Shown: positions 1 to 6,051 of the stretch, in pieces
Numbering within the stretch: the first letter of the stretch is position 1
Layout: each line of letters starts with the position of its first letter
Source: JBGPIT01 sp041485125
GTDB taxonomy: Bacteria; Desulfobacterota; Binatia; UTPRO1
Length of the DNA: 6,915 bases
Direction of reading: 5' to 3'
Assembly (NCBI GenBank): GCA_041485125.1
Contig: JBGPIT010000276.1
Span: 1-6,915 of the forward strand
Made by a program: the position numbers and the translations under genes
Notes under the pieces: model-generated
What the model was told of the DNA's origin: nothing
Database searches by the model: none
The model's input: only the letters and a program-made list of their open reading frames with translations

Positions 1-2
1 CT

Positions 3-245
3 ATTACCATACCCACAGCGCACAACACCGCGCAGGCCCCGGCGATCCCGACGGCGGACCACGAGAAGCAATCCGCCTCACACGACGCGGTCGAGCGAGG
101 GAAAATCCTCTCGATGTTGAAGCGTACGAGATGGCGGATCGAGGGTCCGACCGGCGCCGCGAAGCTTCTCGACATGCACCCGAGCACGCTCCGTAGCCGG
201 ATGAAGAAGCTCGGCATCCGGCGGCGACCCGCGGCTTCATCGTAG
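3..245 (+). CDS. C-terminal end of a sigma-54-dependent (Fis-type HTH) transcriptional activator, 5' end outside window
   Basis: The frame is open from the window edge (first full codon at base 3) to TAG at 243-245, giving the last 80 residues of a larger protein. The first ~30 residues are a polar, Ala/Pro/Thr-rich linker. The rest is a Fis-type helix-turn-helix: ERGKILSMLKRTRWRIEGP, then GAAKLLDMHPSTLRSRMKKL and GI. This RIEGPxGAAxLLxxxPSTLRSRMKKLGI pattern is, from family knowledge, the DNA-binding end of NtrC/FhlA/NorR-type enhancer-binding proteins, which bind upstream sites and use an AAA+ domain to activate sigma-54 RNA polymerase. The AAA+ and sensor domains must lie to the left, so the signal sensed is unknown. 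It is the last gene before the STAS-sigma gene on the same strand. Sure of the HTH family; the sigma-54 assignment is from the C-terminal signature only. Confidence 0.85.
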   Translation: MTIPTAHNTAQAPAIPTADHEKQSASHDAVERGKILSMLKRTRWRIEGPTGAAKLLDMHPSTLRSRMKKLGIRRRPAASS

Positions 246-247
246 TT

Positions 248-263
248 CCGCGAAATCTCGCGG
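248..263. repeat. Inverted repeat CCGCGA-N4-TCGCGG after the activator gene
   Basis: Perfect 6-bp arms at 248-253 and 258-263 with the 4-base centre AATC, starting two bases after the activator stop. It could be a hairpin ending the activator transcript, but no T-run follows. It could equally be an activator binding site, because its centre is about 117 bp upstream of the start predicted from the -24/-12 element at 346-362. Seen directly; the function is open. Confidence 0.3.
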
Positions 264-345
264 GCCGCGTCGTGGGTTCGTGGGTTGGGCCGCGCGCCGA
301 GTACGCAAGATCGACAGGTTAGCGGCGTCGGGGGTGCGGTGGTCG

Positions 346-362
346 TCGGTACGACCGTTGCT
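346..362 (+). promoter_or_regulatory. Candidate sigma-54 (-24/-12) promoter before the STAS-sigma gene
   Basis: TCGGTACG-ACCG-TTGCT compared with the known sigma-54 consensus YTGGCACG-N4-TTGCW. The GG (348-349) and GC (360-361) are separated by exactly 10 bp and the -12 block is a full match; the -24 block has two mismatches. The predicted start of transcription is near 373, two bases before the ATG at 375, so the mRNA would be nearly leaderless. It overlaps an inverted repeat GGTCGT-N4-ACGACC (341-356). Chance matches are not rare in GC-rich DNA. Confidence 0.35.
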
Positions 363-374
363 CTACCGACCGTC

Positions 375-1277
375 ATGATCAAGATCACAACGATCCACGA
401 AGGCGATCCCGTCACCCGGCTGCGCGTCGAGGGACGGATCATCGGCAAGACCGCTGACGAGCTCGATACCGCGTGCGGCGCGATCCTCACGCGCGGCGAG
501 CCGCTCCGTCTCGACCTCGCCGGGGTGGGCTTCGTCGACGCCGAGGGCGCACGGCTGGTCGCGCGCCTCGGTACGCGCGGGGCCGTCGTCGTCGGCTGTT
601 CGCCGCTCGTGACCGAGCTGCTCCGCGCCAGCGCGGAGGACGCCGCGCCTGACGACGGCGTGAGCGCCGCGGACGCGAACCCGGACGCCCTCTTGCTCGA
701 GCGCATCCGTCGCGGCGACGACGCCGCCTTCGAGACCGTCGTCCGCACTTACGGCGGCCGCATGCTGGCCGTCGCCCGCCGCATGCTTCGGAGCGACGAC
801 GACGCGCAGGACGCGGTGCAGGAAGCATTCGTCTCCGCGTTCAAAGCGCTCGACCGTTTTCAGGCGCAAGCAAAGCTCTCGACGTGGCTGCACCGCATCG
901 TCGTGAATGCGTGCCTGATGCGGCTCCGGAGCCGCCGCCGTGCCCGCGAGGACTCGCTCGACGAGCTGCTGCCGCGCTTCGACGAGGACGGCGCCTGGGC
1001 GGCGGAGGTGCCGCAGTGGGATGGGCCGGCCGACCTGGTCGAGCGCAGCGAGACGCGCGAGCTCGTCCGGCGTTGCATCGACCGCCTCCCTGACGCGTAT
1101 CGCACGGTGCTCCTCCTCCGCGACGTCGAGGAGCTCGACACCGACGAGGCCGCGGCAGCGCTCGGTACGACCGCCAGCGCCATCAAGACGCGCCTCCACC
1201 GGGCCCGCCAAGCCCTGCGAACCCTGCTCGAGCAGCACCTCGGCGCCCCCGACCGGAGTGAGCGGGCCGTCGGCTGA
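375..1277 (+). CDS. STAS-like domain fused to an ECF-type sigma-70 factor
   Basis: A 300-residue protein from the ATG at 375. Residues ~1-90 read as a STAS/anti-anti-sigma fold (LRVEGRIIG, LRLDLAGVGFVDAEGARLV, GAVVVGCSPLVTELL). Residues ~100-180 are sigma region 2 (AFETVVRTYGGRMLAVARRM, DAVQEAFVSAFKALDRF, LSTWLHRIVVNACLMRLRSR). A linker contains DELLPRFDEDG, and residues ~230-290 are region 4 (RLPDAYRTVLLLRDVEELDT, then a helix-turn-helix ending SAIKTRLHRARQALR). ECF factors direct core RNA polymerase to stress or envelope regulons. In canonical STAS proteins a Ser/Thr follows the conserved Asp (DSSG); here it is D55-A56-E57-G58, so switching by phosphorylation is unlikely. The ATG is chosen because the STAS strand starts there; TTG 285 and GTG 339 would only add low-complexity sequence. 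No Shine-Dalgarno is seen. No classical anti-sigma gene is adjacent. Confidence 0.9.
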   Translation: MIKITTIHEGDPVTRLRVEGRIIGKTADELDTACGAILTRGEPLRLDLAGVGFVDAEGARLVARLGTRGAVVVGCSPLVTELLRASAEDAAPDDGVSAADANPDALLLERIRRGDDAAFETVVRTYGGRMLAVARRMLRSDDDAQDAVQEAFVSAFKALDRFQAQAKLSTWLHRIVVNACLMRLRSRRRAREDSLDELLPRFDEDGAWAAEVPQWDGPADLVERSETRELVRRCIDRLPDAYRTVLLLRDVEELDTDEAAAALGTTASAIKTRLHRARQALRTLLEQHLGAPDRSERAVG

Positions 1278-1281
1278 GGTC

Positions 1282-1290
1282 GGGGAGGAA
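1282..1290 (+). promoter_or_regulatory. Strong ribosome binding site for the 62-residue gene
   Basis: GGGGAGGAA lies in the 19-bp gap after the sigma gene stop and ends 6 bases before the ATG at 1297. It fixes the start of the small gene and shows that this gene is translated independently of the longer open frame that runs in from upstream. Confidence 0.75.
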
Positions 1291-1296
1291 CGATCC

Positions 1297-1485
1297 ATGG
1301 TCAACGTCACACTGCTCGAGCTGGTCAGCGCCCTCACCGATGAATCCTCGTCCGAGACCGAGGTGATCGCGGCCGTCGTGCATCTGGTCAATTCCGGCAT
1401 CGTCCGACTGTGCGGCAATTTCCGCGGTGCCCGCTTCGACCTCGGGGAGGTCGCGACGTCGCGATTCGGACTGGCCGGCGCTTGA
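1297..1485 (+). CDS. 62-residue protein of unknown function, downstream partner of the STAS-sigma gene
   Basis: Runs from ATG 1297 to TGA 1483-1485 and gives an acidic-to-neutral small soluble protein with no signal peptide or membrane segment. The N-terminal half looks helical (VTLLELVSALTD, TEVIAAVVHLVNSG) and is followed by a short basic/aromatic strand region (IVRLCGNFRGARFDL). From memory, short proteins with this LLELV...VVHLVNSGxVRLCGNFxGA pattern occur in other GC-rich environmental bacteria next to sigma-factor genes, but I know of no assigned function. It follows the sigma gene by 19 bp on the same strand with an excellent ribosome binding site, so co-transcription is very likely. 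A role as a small regulator or sigma partner is an inference from position only. It has one cysteine and no zinc-finger pattern, so it is not a standard zinc anti-sigma protein. Confidence 0.75.
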   Translation: MVNVTLLELVSALTDESSSETEVIAAVVHLVNSGIVRLCGNFRGARFDLGEVATSRFGLAGA

Positions 1486-1578
1486 ACGCCGCCTGCATGG
1501 CCGCCGGTTGATCGCCCGCGGGCCGGCATCCGCCTACCGCCCCGTTCCTGCTATGACGCCGGGCGAGGGGGTGGGCTC

Positions 1579-2781
1579 ATGCTGCAAGGCATTCGCGTGG
1601 TCGAGATGGCGCTCTGGGTCGCGGGACCGGCGACCGCCGGCATCCTCGCCGATTGGGGCGCCGACGTCCTCAAGATCGAGCCGCCCGACGGCGATCCGAT
1701 GCGCGGACTTTTTGCGCGCGCGATGGGGAGCAAGGTCGACCGGAATCCGCCCTTCGAGCTCGACAACCGCGGCAAGCGCAGCATCGTCCTCGACGTCCAC
1801 GTCCCGGAGGCGAGGACGATCGCCGAGCGGCTGATCGGTGCCGCCGACGTCTTCGTCACCAACATCCGACCCGACGCCCTGGCGCGCATGGGCCTCGACG
1901 CCGCGACGCTGTGCGCGCGCCATCCGCGGCTGATCTACGCCAGCGTGACGGGCTACGGCACCGAGGGACCGGATCGCAACCGGCCGGGCTACGACGTCGG
2001 GGCGTTCTGGGCGCGCTCGGGCGTCGCCCATATGCTGACGACCGAGGGGACGCCGCCGCCGCAGCTGCGCGGCGGCTTCGGCGACCACGTCACCGCGATC
2101 GCAACGGTCGCGGGGATTCTCGCCGCGCTCTTCGAGCGTGAGCGCTCCGGCCGCGGCCGGGTGGTCGAGACCTCGCTCCTGCGCACCGGGATGTACTGCC
2201 TCGGCTGGGACCTCAACATCCAGCTCGCGTTCGACAAGGTGAGGGCGTCGGCGCCGCGGACCGAGATCGAGACGCCGCTGGTGAACTGCTACCGCGCCGG
2301 CGACGGCGCGTGGTTCTGGTTGATCGGCCTCGAGGCGGACCGGCACTTCCCCGCCCTCGCACGCGCCATCGAGCAACCCGGGCTCTGCGCCGATCCGCGC
2401 TTCGCGACCGCCCGCGACCGCCGGCATCAGCGCCGCGAGCTGATCGCGATCCTCGACGCCGCATTCGCGACCCACCCCCGCACGGTGTGGGCGGAGCGCT
2501 TCGATCGCGAGGACGTCTGGTGGGCCCCCGTGCAGTCGGCCGCCGAGGTCGTCGCCGACCCGCAGGCCGCCGCCGCGGGCGCGTTCGTCGACGTTCCGAC
2601 CCGCGAAGGCGGCAGCGGTCGCGCGATCGCGAGCCCCTGCGCCTTTGCGGATGACCAGCCGATCACACCCGGGCACGTACCCGCCCTCGGAGAGCATACC
2701 GAGGAGGTCCTGCATGAAGCCGGGCTCGACGAGGGGGCGCGAGCGCGTTTGCGTGAGAGCGGCGCGCTCGGCCGGCGCTAG
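1579..2781 (+). CDS. Family III CoA transferase (CaiB/BaiF type)
   Basis: 400 residues, the normal length for the formyl-CoA transferase/CaiB family, which moves CoA between carboxylic acids through an aspartyl-CoA thioester intermediate in the cytosol. Visible family features are the N-terminal LQGIRVVEM...AGPATAGILADWGADVLKIE, then LDNRGKRSIVLD (residues ~61-72), VFVTNIRPDALARMGLD, and IYASVTGYGTEGP (~119-131). Next comes GGFGDHVTAIATVAGILAAL with the expected nucleophile Asp at residue 169, followed by GRGRVVETSLL. The C-terminal part carries WWAPVQSAAEVVADPQAAAAGAF and PALGEHTEEVL. The start is supported by GAGGGGG about 8 bases upstream. The gap of 93 bp after the small gene shows no clear promoter. 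The substrate cannot be told; no dehydrogenase, hydratase or ligase partner is in the window. The next gene is convergent, with 9 bp between stops. Confidence 0.92.
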   Translation: MLQGIRVVEMALWVAGPATAGILADWGADVLKIEPPDGDPMRGLFARAMGSKVDRNPPFELDNRGKRSIVLDVHVPEARTIAERLIGAADVFVTNIRPDALARMGLDAATLCARHPRLIYASVTGYGTEGPDRNRPGYDVGAFWARSGVAHMLTTEGTPPPQLRGGFGDHVTAIATVAGILAALFERERSGRGRVVETSLLRTGMYCLGWDLNIQLAFDKVRASAPRTEIETPLVNCYRAGDGAWFWLIGLEADRHFPALARAIEQPGLCADPRFATARDRRHQRRELIAILDAAFATHPRTVWAERFDREDVWWAPVQSAAEVVADPQAAAAGAFVDVPTREGGSGRAIASPCAFADDQPITPGHVPALGEHTEEVLHEAGLDEGARARLRESGALGRR

Positions 2782-2790
2782 CCAGACGAG

Positions 2791-3234
2791 CTACGACGCC
2801 CGGCGCGACTCGGCGACCAGGCGGAGGTGAGTGCCGGCCGTCGACGGTACCCGCCGCCGGCGGCGCCGGCTGTGGTGCGTCGCCGGCCAGAAGGCGCGGA
2901 GATGGGCTGGGAGCAACTTGCCGATCTCGACGCGGGCGGGCGACGGCGTCGCCCGGCAGACCCGAAGCAGCGCGACCCGCGCCAGGAACTCGCCCGGGCC
3001 GTCGGGATCGTCGGGGCCGCCGATCCGCTGCACGAAGTCACGCCGGGTTTCCAGGTGTGCGCTGATCGAGTTCGGCCAGCTCTCGTAGTAGAGCTGCCGG
3101 TACGGTGGCCGCAGCCGCACGCCGACCTTCACGGCGGCCTCATAGCTCAAGCTGTCGCGCAGCGCGTGCAACGCGAGGCGGATCGCCGCCGCGACACAGC
3201 GACGTGTCGAATGACCTGCGGACTCTATGCCCAT
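2791..3234 (-). CDS. DUF2267-family protein, short N terminus
   Basis: 147 residues from ATG 3234. AAIRLALHALRDSLSYEAAV (residues 16-35) and YRQLYYESWP match, from memory, the DUF2267 pattern (ALRAVLHALRDRL..EEA...LLLRGxYYEGW). The later RRDFVQRI and the segment around RVEIGKLLPAHLRAFWP (residues ~101-117) match its second half. The domain function is unknown. Usual family members carry about 25-30 more residues before the first motif, so this copy looks shortened at the N terminus. The frame stays open further upstream but shows no recognisable family sequence there. The tail holds six consecutive arginines (123-128) encoded by a GC-only repeat and ends without family likeness. No Shine-Dalgarno is seen; a sigma-54-like element sits 16 bp upstream. 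It could be a functional small protein or a decaying copy. Confidence 0.65.
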   Translation of the reverse strand: MGIESAGHSTRRCVAAAIRLALHALRDSLSYEAAVKVGVRLRPPYRQLYYESWPNSISAHLETRRDFVQRIGGPDDPDGPGEFLARVALLRVCRATPSPARVEIGKLLPAHLRAFWPATHHSRRRRRRVPSTAGTHLRLVAESRRAS

Positions 3235-3248
3235 CGTCGATACGCCTA

Positions 3249-3265
3249 AGCGAGTGCTGTGCCAG
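3249..3265 (-). promoter_or_regulatory. Candidate sigma-54 (-24/-12) promoter before the DUF2267 gene
   Basis: Read on the minus strand from 3265 to 3249: CTGGCACA-GCAC-TCGCT, against the known consensus YTGGCACG-N4-TTGCW. The YTGGCAC block is a perfect match and GG-N10-GC spacing is exact; mismatches are one in the -24 block end and one in the -12 block. The predicted transcription start is near 3238, four bases before the ATG at 3234. This is the better of the two sigma-54-like sites in the window. Confidence 0.4.
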
Positions 3266-3272
3266 CCATCGA

Positions 3273-3299
3273 GCCCGGAACTACGGGCCGCCGGGCCCG
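3273..3299. repeat. GC-rich inverted repeats downstream of the GMC gene
   Basis: GCCCG (3273-3277) pairs with CGGGC (3284-3288) across 6 bases, and CGGGCCCG (3292-3299) is an 8-bp palindrome that can pair alternatively with the same arms. The block lies in the 150-bp gap that follows the minus-strand GMC gene, so it could form a hairpin ending that transcript, but there is no T-run. Weak evidence. Confidence 0.2.
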
Positions 3300-3361
3300 A
3301 AAAGCCGCTGAGAAATGTAGGAGCTGCGACCAGTGATGCAACTTCGGGCGGCGCGTGCTGT

Positions 3362-3373
3362 GAACGATCGTTC
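3362..3373. repeat. Perfect 12-bp palindrome GAACGATCGTTC
   Basis: A gapless 12-bp palindrome 12 bp past the stop of the GMC gene. Its centre is about 130 bp upstream of the start predicted from the sigma-54-like element at 3249-3265, a usual distance for an enhancer-binding-protein site. Without a T-run it is a poor terminator. A regulator-binding role is inference. Confidence 0.3.
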
Positions 3374-3384
3374 CCCGGCGACCG

Positions 3385-4932
3385 CTACGAGCCCAGACGC
3401 TCGAGCAGATGGTCACCGACGCGGAGCGCGTTCGCCATGATCGTGAGCGCCGGATTCACGGCGCCGCTCGACGGGAAGAAGCTCGCGTCGACGACGTAGA
3501 GGTTGTCGACGTCGTGCGCCTTGCAGTTGCGGTCGAGCGCCGAGCGCTCCGGGTCGGCGCCGAAGCGCACGGTCCCGTTCTGGTGTGCGACGCCGGCGAG
3601 CGGAATGCGCGCGGGGATGTAGGCGTTGAGTGGAATGAGGTGGTCGTGGCAGCGGATGTCTTTCAGCATCCCTTTGAGCTTCCCGATCAGTCGGGTATGG
3701 CCCTCCTCGTTGTTCGGTCGATACGAGAGCGTGATCCGGCCGTTCCGATCGAGCGTGACGCGGTTGTTCGGGTCGGGGAGGTCCTCGGAGGTGAGCCAGA
3801 ACGACAGCGTGTGCGCGGCCATCTTCTCGAGCGTCCACTCGGGCGCGATGCGCGGCGCGCCGGCGCGCAGGATGCTCGCGTCGGTCTTGCCGATCATGGA
3901 GATGTGTCCCATCGGGTACGGCCATTCGCCGTTGGCGAAGTAGAAGTCGTTCAGGCCCCAGGTCTTCTGGAAGCGGGTCGGGTTGGGGTCGCGCGAGACC
4001 GCGAGGAGCATCGAGTTCAGGTGGCACATGTAGTGCCGGCCGACGACGCCCGAACGGTTCGCGAGCCCGTCGGGGTGCGCGTCGTTGCGCGAGCGCAGGA
4101 GGAGCGCGGCGGAGTTGACGGCACCGCACGAAACCACGACCGCGCCCGCCGTGTAGGTCTCGACCGCGCCGTCGCGGACGACGTGCACCGTGGTCACCTC
4201 GCGACCCGACGGGCTGGTTTCGAGGCGAGCCACATACGCGTCGGTGAGCAGGGTCACGTTGGGGTGGCGGAGCGCAGGATCGACGCACACGACCTGGGCG
4301 TCGGCCTTGGCGCCGACCAGGCACGGGAACCCGTCGCAGGTATCGCACCGGATGCACGGGCTCTGCCGCGGGTTGTCCTCGTCGAGCATGATCCCGACCG
4401 GCATGCGGAAGGGTCGATGGCCGATGCGGGTCAGGTCGTCGACGAGCTGCTGGATGCGTGGCTCGTGGCGGAGCGGGCCATGCGGGTAGGGCCCGCTCGC
4501 CGCCGGCTCGGTCGGATCGCTGCCGCGGAGACCATGCACCTGGTACAGGCGCTCGGCCTCCAGGTAGTACGGCTCGAGCTCGTCGTAGGTGATCGGCCAC
4601 GCGGGTGACGTTCCGCCGGCGTGATGCACCTCGCCGAAGTCCTGTTGCCGCAGCCGGATCAGCGCTGCGCCGTAGAACTTGGTGTTGCCGCCGACGAAGT
4701 AGTGCGTGCCGGCGTGGAACTCGTTGCCGTCACGGTCGAGCCACGGCTCCTTGATGTGGTAGCGGTTCTCGACGACGACCGCGTGGGAGTCCCAGTTCTC
4801 CTTCTCGCGCGGCACGTACCCGCCGCGCTCGAGCAGCAGGATACGCTTCCCGGAGGGCGCCAGCCGGTACGCGAGCGTCCCGCCGCCGGCACCGGTTCCG
4901 ATGATGATCACGTCGTAGTGGTTATCCGGCAT
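3385..4932 (-). CDS. GMC-family FAD-dependent oxidoreductase with a CxxCxxCx4C motif
   Basis: 515 residues from ATG 4932, fixed by GGAGG (4938-4942 on the opposite strand) five bases upstream. The N-terminal Rossmann motif DVIIIGTGAGGGTLAYRLA (G12-x-G14-xx-G17) with LLLERGG (E35) binds the FAD ADP moiety, and VGGNTKFYGAA (80-90) is the usual flavin contact. The C-terminal GMC domain has HQNGTVRFG with His450 and AVNPALTIMANALR with Asn493, the expected His/Asn catalytic pair. Family members oxidise alcohols, sugars or sterols; the substrate is not readable here. Cys193, 196, 199 and 204 (CIRCDTCDGFPC) form a cluster that I recall as conserved in one bacterial GMC subgroup; metal or Fe-S binding is possible but unproven. 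There is no signal peptide, so it is probably cytosolic. The sugar nucleotidyltransferase lies 61 bp upstream on the same strand. Confidence 0.92.
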   Translation of the reverse strand: MPDNHYDVIIIGTGAGGGTLAYRLAPSGKRILLLERGGYVPREKENWDSHAVVVENRYHIKEPWLDRDGNEFHAGTHYFVGGNTKFYGAALIRLRQQDFGEVHHAGGTSPAWPITYDELEPYYLEAERLYQVHGLRGSDPTEPAASGPYPHGPLRHEPRIQQLVDDLTRIGHRPFRMPVGIMLDEDNPRQSPCIRCDTCDGFPCLVGAKADAQVVCVDPALRHPNVTLLTDAYVARLETSPSGREVTTVHVVRDGAVETYTAGAVVVSCGAVNSAALLLRSRNDAHPDGLANRSGVVGRHYMCHLNSMLLAVSRDPNPTRFQKTWGLNDFYFANGEWPYPMGHISMIGKTDASILRAGAPRIAPEWTLEKMAAHTLSFWLTSEDLPDPNNRVTLDRNGRITLSYRPNNEEGHTRLIGKLKGMLKDIRCHDHLIPLNAYIPARIPLAGVAHQNGTVRFGADPERSALDRNCKAHDVDNLYVVDASFFPSSGAVNPALTIMANALRVGDHLLERLGS

Positions 4933-4993
4933 CGTGCCCTCCGTTCCGAAGCTTGGACTATCTGGCGGTTTCGATGCCGGCGCGGCGCGGCCG

Positions 4994-5995
4994 TCACACC
5001 GCCGCGCGCAATCCCGACGCCACGGCCGGCGCGAGCTGCCACGGAGGAACGACGCCGAGCGCCGCCAGCGAGCGCTCGATCGCCTCTTGTGTGCCCCAAT
5101 CGCTCCAGCCGAGGTCGTCGGCGGGCCGCACGATCAAGTGCTCGGGGATGGCGGCGAGGAAGTCGCGCGAGAAGTTCCACGGGACGATGCGCTCGTAGAT
5201 CTTCGCCAGCCGTTCGCCGTCCTGGGCCGGTACGGACGCGAGCACGTCGACGTCGTGCGGGCGCAGGCCGTGCAGCAGCTCGAGAAGCCGCGTCACACCG
5301 CCGACCATGATGAACGAGTTCCAGAGCCCGCCGTCGCGGATGATCCGCGTCGCGAGCCGTCGCGCGGGCTTCTCGTGGAAGGCGGAGACGCGGAAGGCGC
5401 GGCTCTCCAGCGCGAGCGGATCACCCGGCGCGATGTAGCCGAATCCGGTTTCGGCGCGATCCGGGCGCGCACCGAGGAGCGCGATCTTCCCGGGCTCCGC
5501 CGCGACCAGGCTCGCCATCGCGCTCACGTGGGCGCGCAGCGCGGCGTCGTTGCCAATGTGGTGGTCGCTCGGAAAGATCGCGACCACCGTATCAGGGTCG
5601 CGGCGCGCGAGCTCGAGGACGCTCAGCAGCATTCCGGGCCCGGTGTCGAGATTCCGCGGCTGCACCAGGACGTTCGCGGCGGGCAGCGTCACGAGCTGGC
5701 TGCCGGCGACGCGGACGTGGGAGCGGTTGATGATCGCGAGCGTGCGCTCCGCCGGCACCAGCGGCGCGATGCGATGCAGCGTCGTCTCGAGCAGCGAGCG
5801 TGTCCCGAGGATGCGGCAGTACTGCTTCGGGATCGGTGCGCCGGTGATGAGGCGGGTGAGCGCTTGCAGCCGCGTGCCGTCACCGCCGGCAAGGACGAGG
5901 CCCCAGAGGAGCGATGTGGTTCGATGTGCCATGCCGCTTGGATGCGCGCGTGCACGCGCAGGTTGCGGCCGGGGCGTCGGCCGCGAGAACTCCAT
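4994..5995 (-). CDS. Sugar nucleotidyltransferase, mannose-1-phosphate guanylyltransferase-like
   Basis: Up to 333 residues, a single GT-A nucleotidyltransferase domain that should join a nucleoside triphosphate and a sugar 1-phosphate to give a nucleotide sugar for polysaccharide or glycolipid synthesis. Motifs (333-residue numbering) are LAGGDGTRL (35-43), PIPKQY with Lys57, FPSDHHI with Asp144 (141-147), ETGFGYI (182-188), FHEKP (206-210), LWNSFI (224-229) and WSDWGT (297-302). FPSDHH, ETGFGYI and WNSFI fit GDP-mannose pyrophosphorylases better than glucose-1-phosphate enzymes. The C-terminal isomerase domain of long AlgA/CpsB types is absent. The start is uncertain: ATG 5995 has AAGGGG seven bases upstream and adds a Pro/Arg-rich leader; ATG 5932 begins nearer the domain (312 residues) but has no good ribosome site. 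Probably first gene of a two-gene unit with the GMC oxidoreductase. Confidence 0.88.
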   Translation of the reverse strand: MEFSRPTPRPQPARARAHPSGMAHRTTSLLWGLVLAGGDGTRLQALTRLITGAPIPKQYCRILGTRSLLETTLHRIAPLVPAERTLAIINRSHVRVAGSQLVTLPAANVLVQPRNLDTGPGMLLSVLELARRDPDTVVAIFPSDHHIGNDAALRAHVSAMASLVAAEPGKIALLGARPDRAETGFGYIAPGDPLALESRAFRVSAFHEKPARRLATRIIRDGGLWNSFIMVGGVTRLLELLHGLRPHDVDVLASVPAQDGERLAKIYERIVPWNFSRDFLAAIPEHLIVRPADDLGWSDWGTQEAIERSLAALGVVPPWQLAPAVASGLRAAV

Positions 5996-6051
5996 CGTAC
6001 GTCCCCTTTGCGCCTTCCGGTGCACTGGGGACACGCAGCGGCGCGTGCGGA

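Noticed and set aside
341..356. Inverted repeat GGTCGT-CGGT-ACGACC as a separate operator
   Set aside because: It overlaps the sigma-54-like element, has short arms in GC-rich DNA, and there is no independent support.
363..1529. A 388-codon open frame on the minus strand opposite the STAS-sigma gene
   Set aside because: Its translation shows no recognisable motif and is Arg/Ala/Val biased; it mirrors the codon bias of the sigma gene, whose motifs are complete on the plus strand.
1534..2715. A 393-codon open frame on the minus strand opposite the CoA transferase
   Set aside because: It is a shadow produced by the high GC content; the plus strand carries all family motifs and Asp169.
2827..3249. 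Plus-strand frames opposite the DUF2267 gene
   Set aside because: No motif is seen; the minus-strand reading shows the DUF2267 pattern.
3409..4608. A 399-codon plus-strand frame opposite the GMC oxidoreductase
   Set aside because: Its Val/Arg/Glu-rich sequence shows no domain, while the minus strand has FAD-binding and catalytic motifs.
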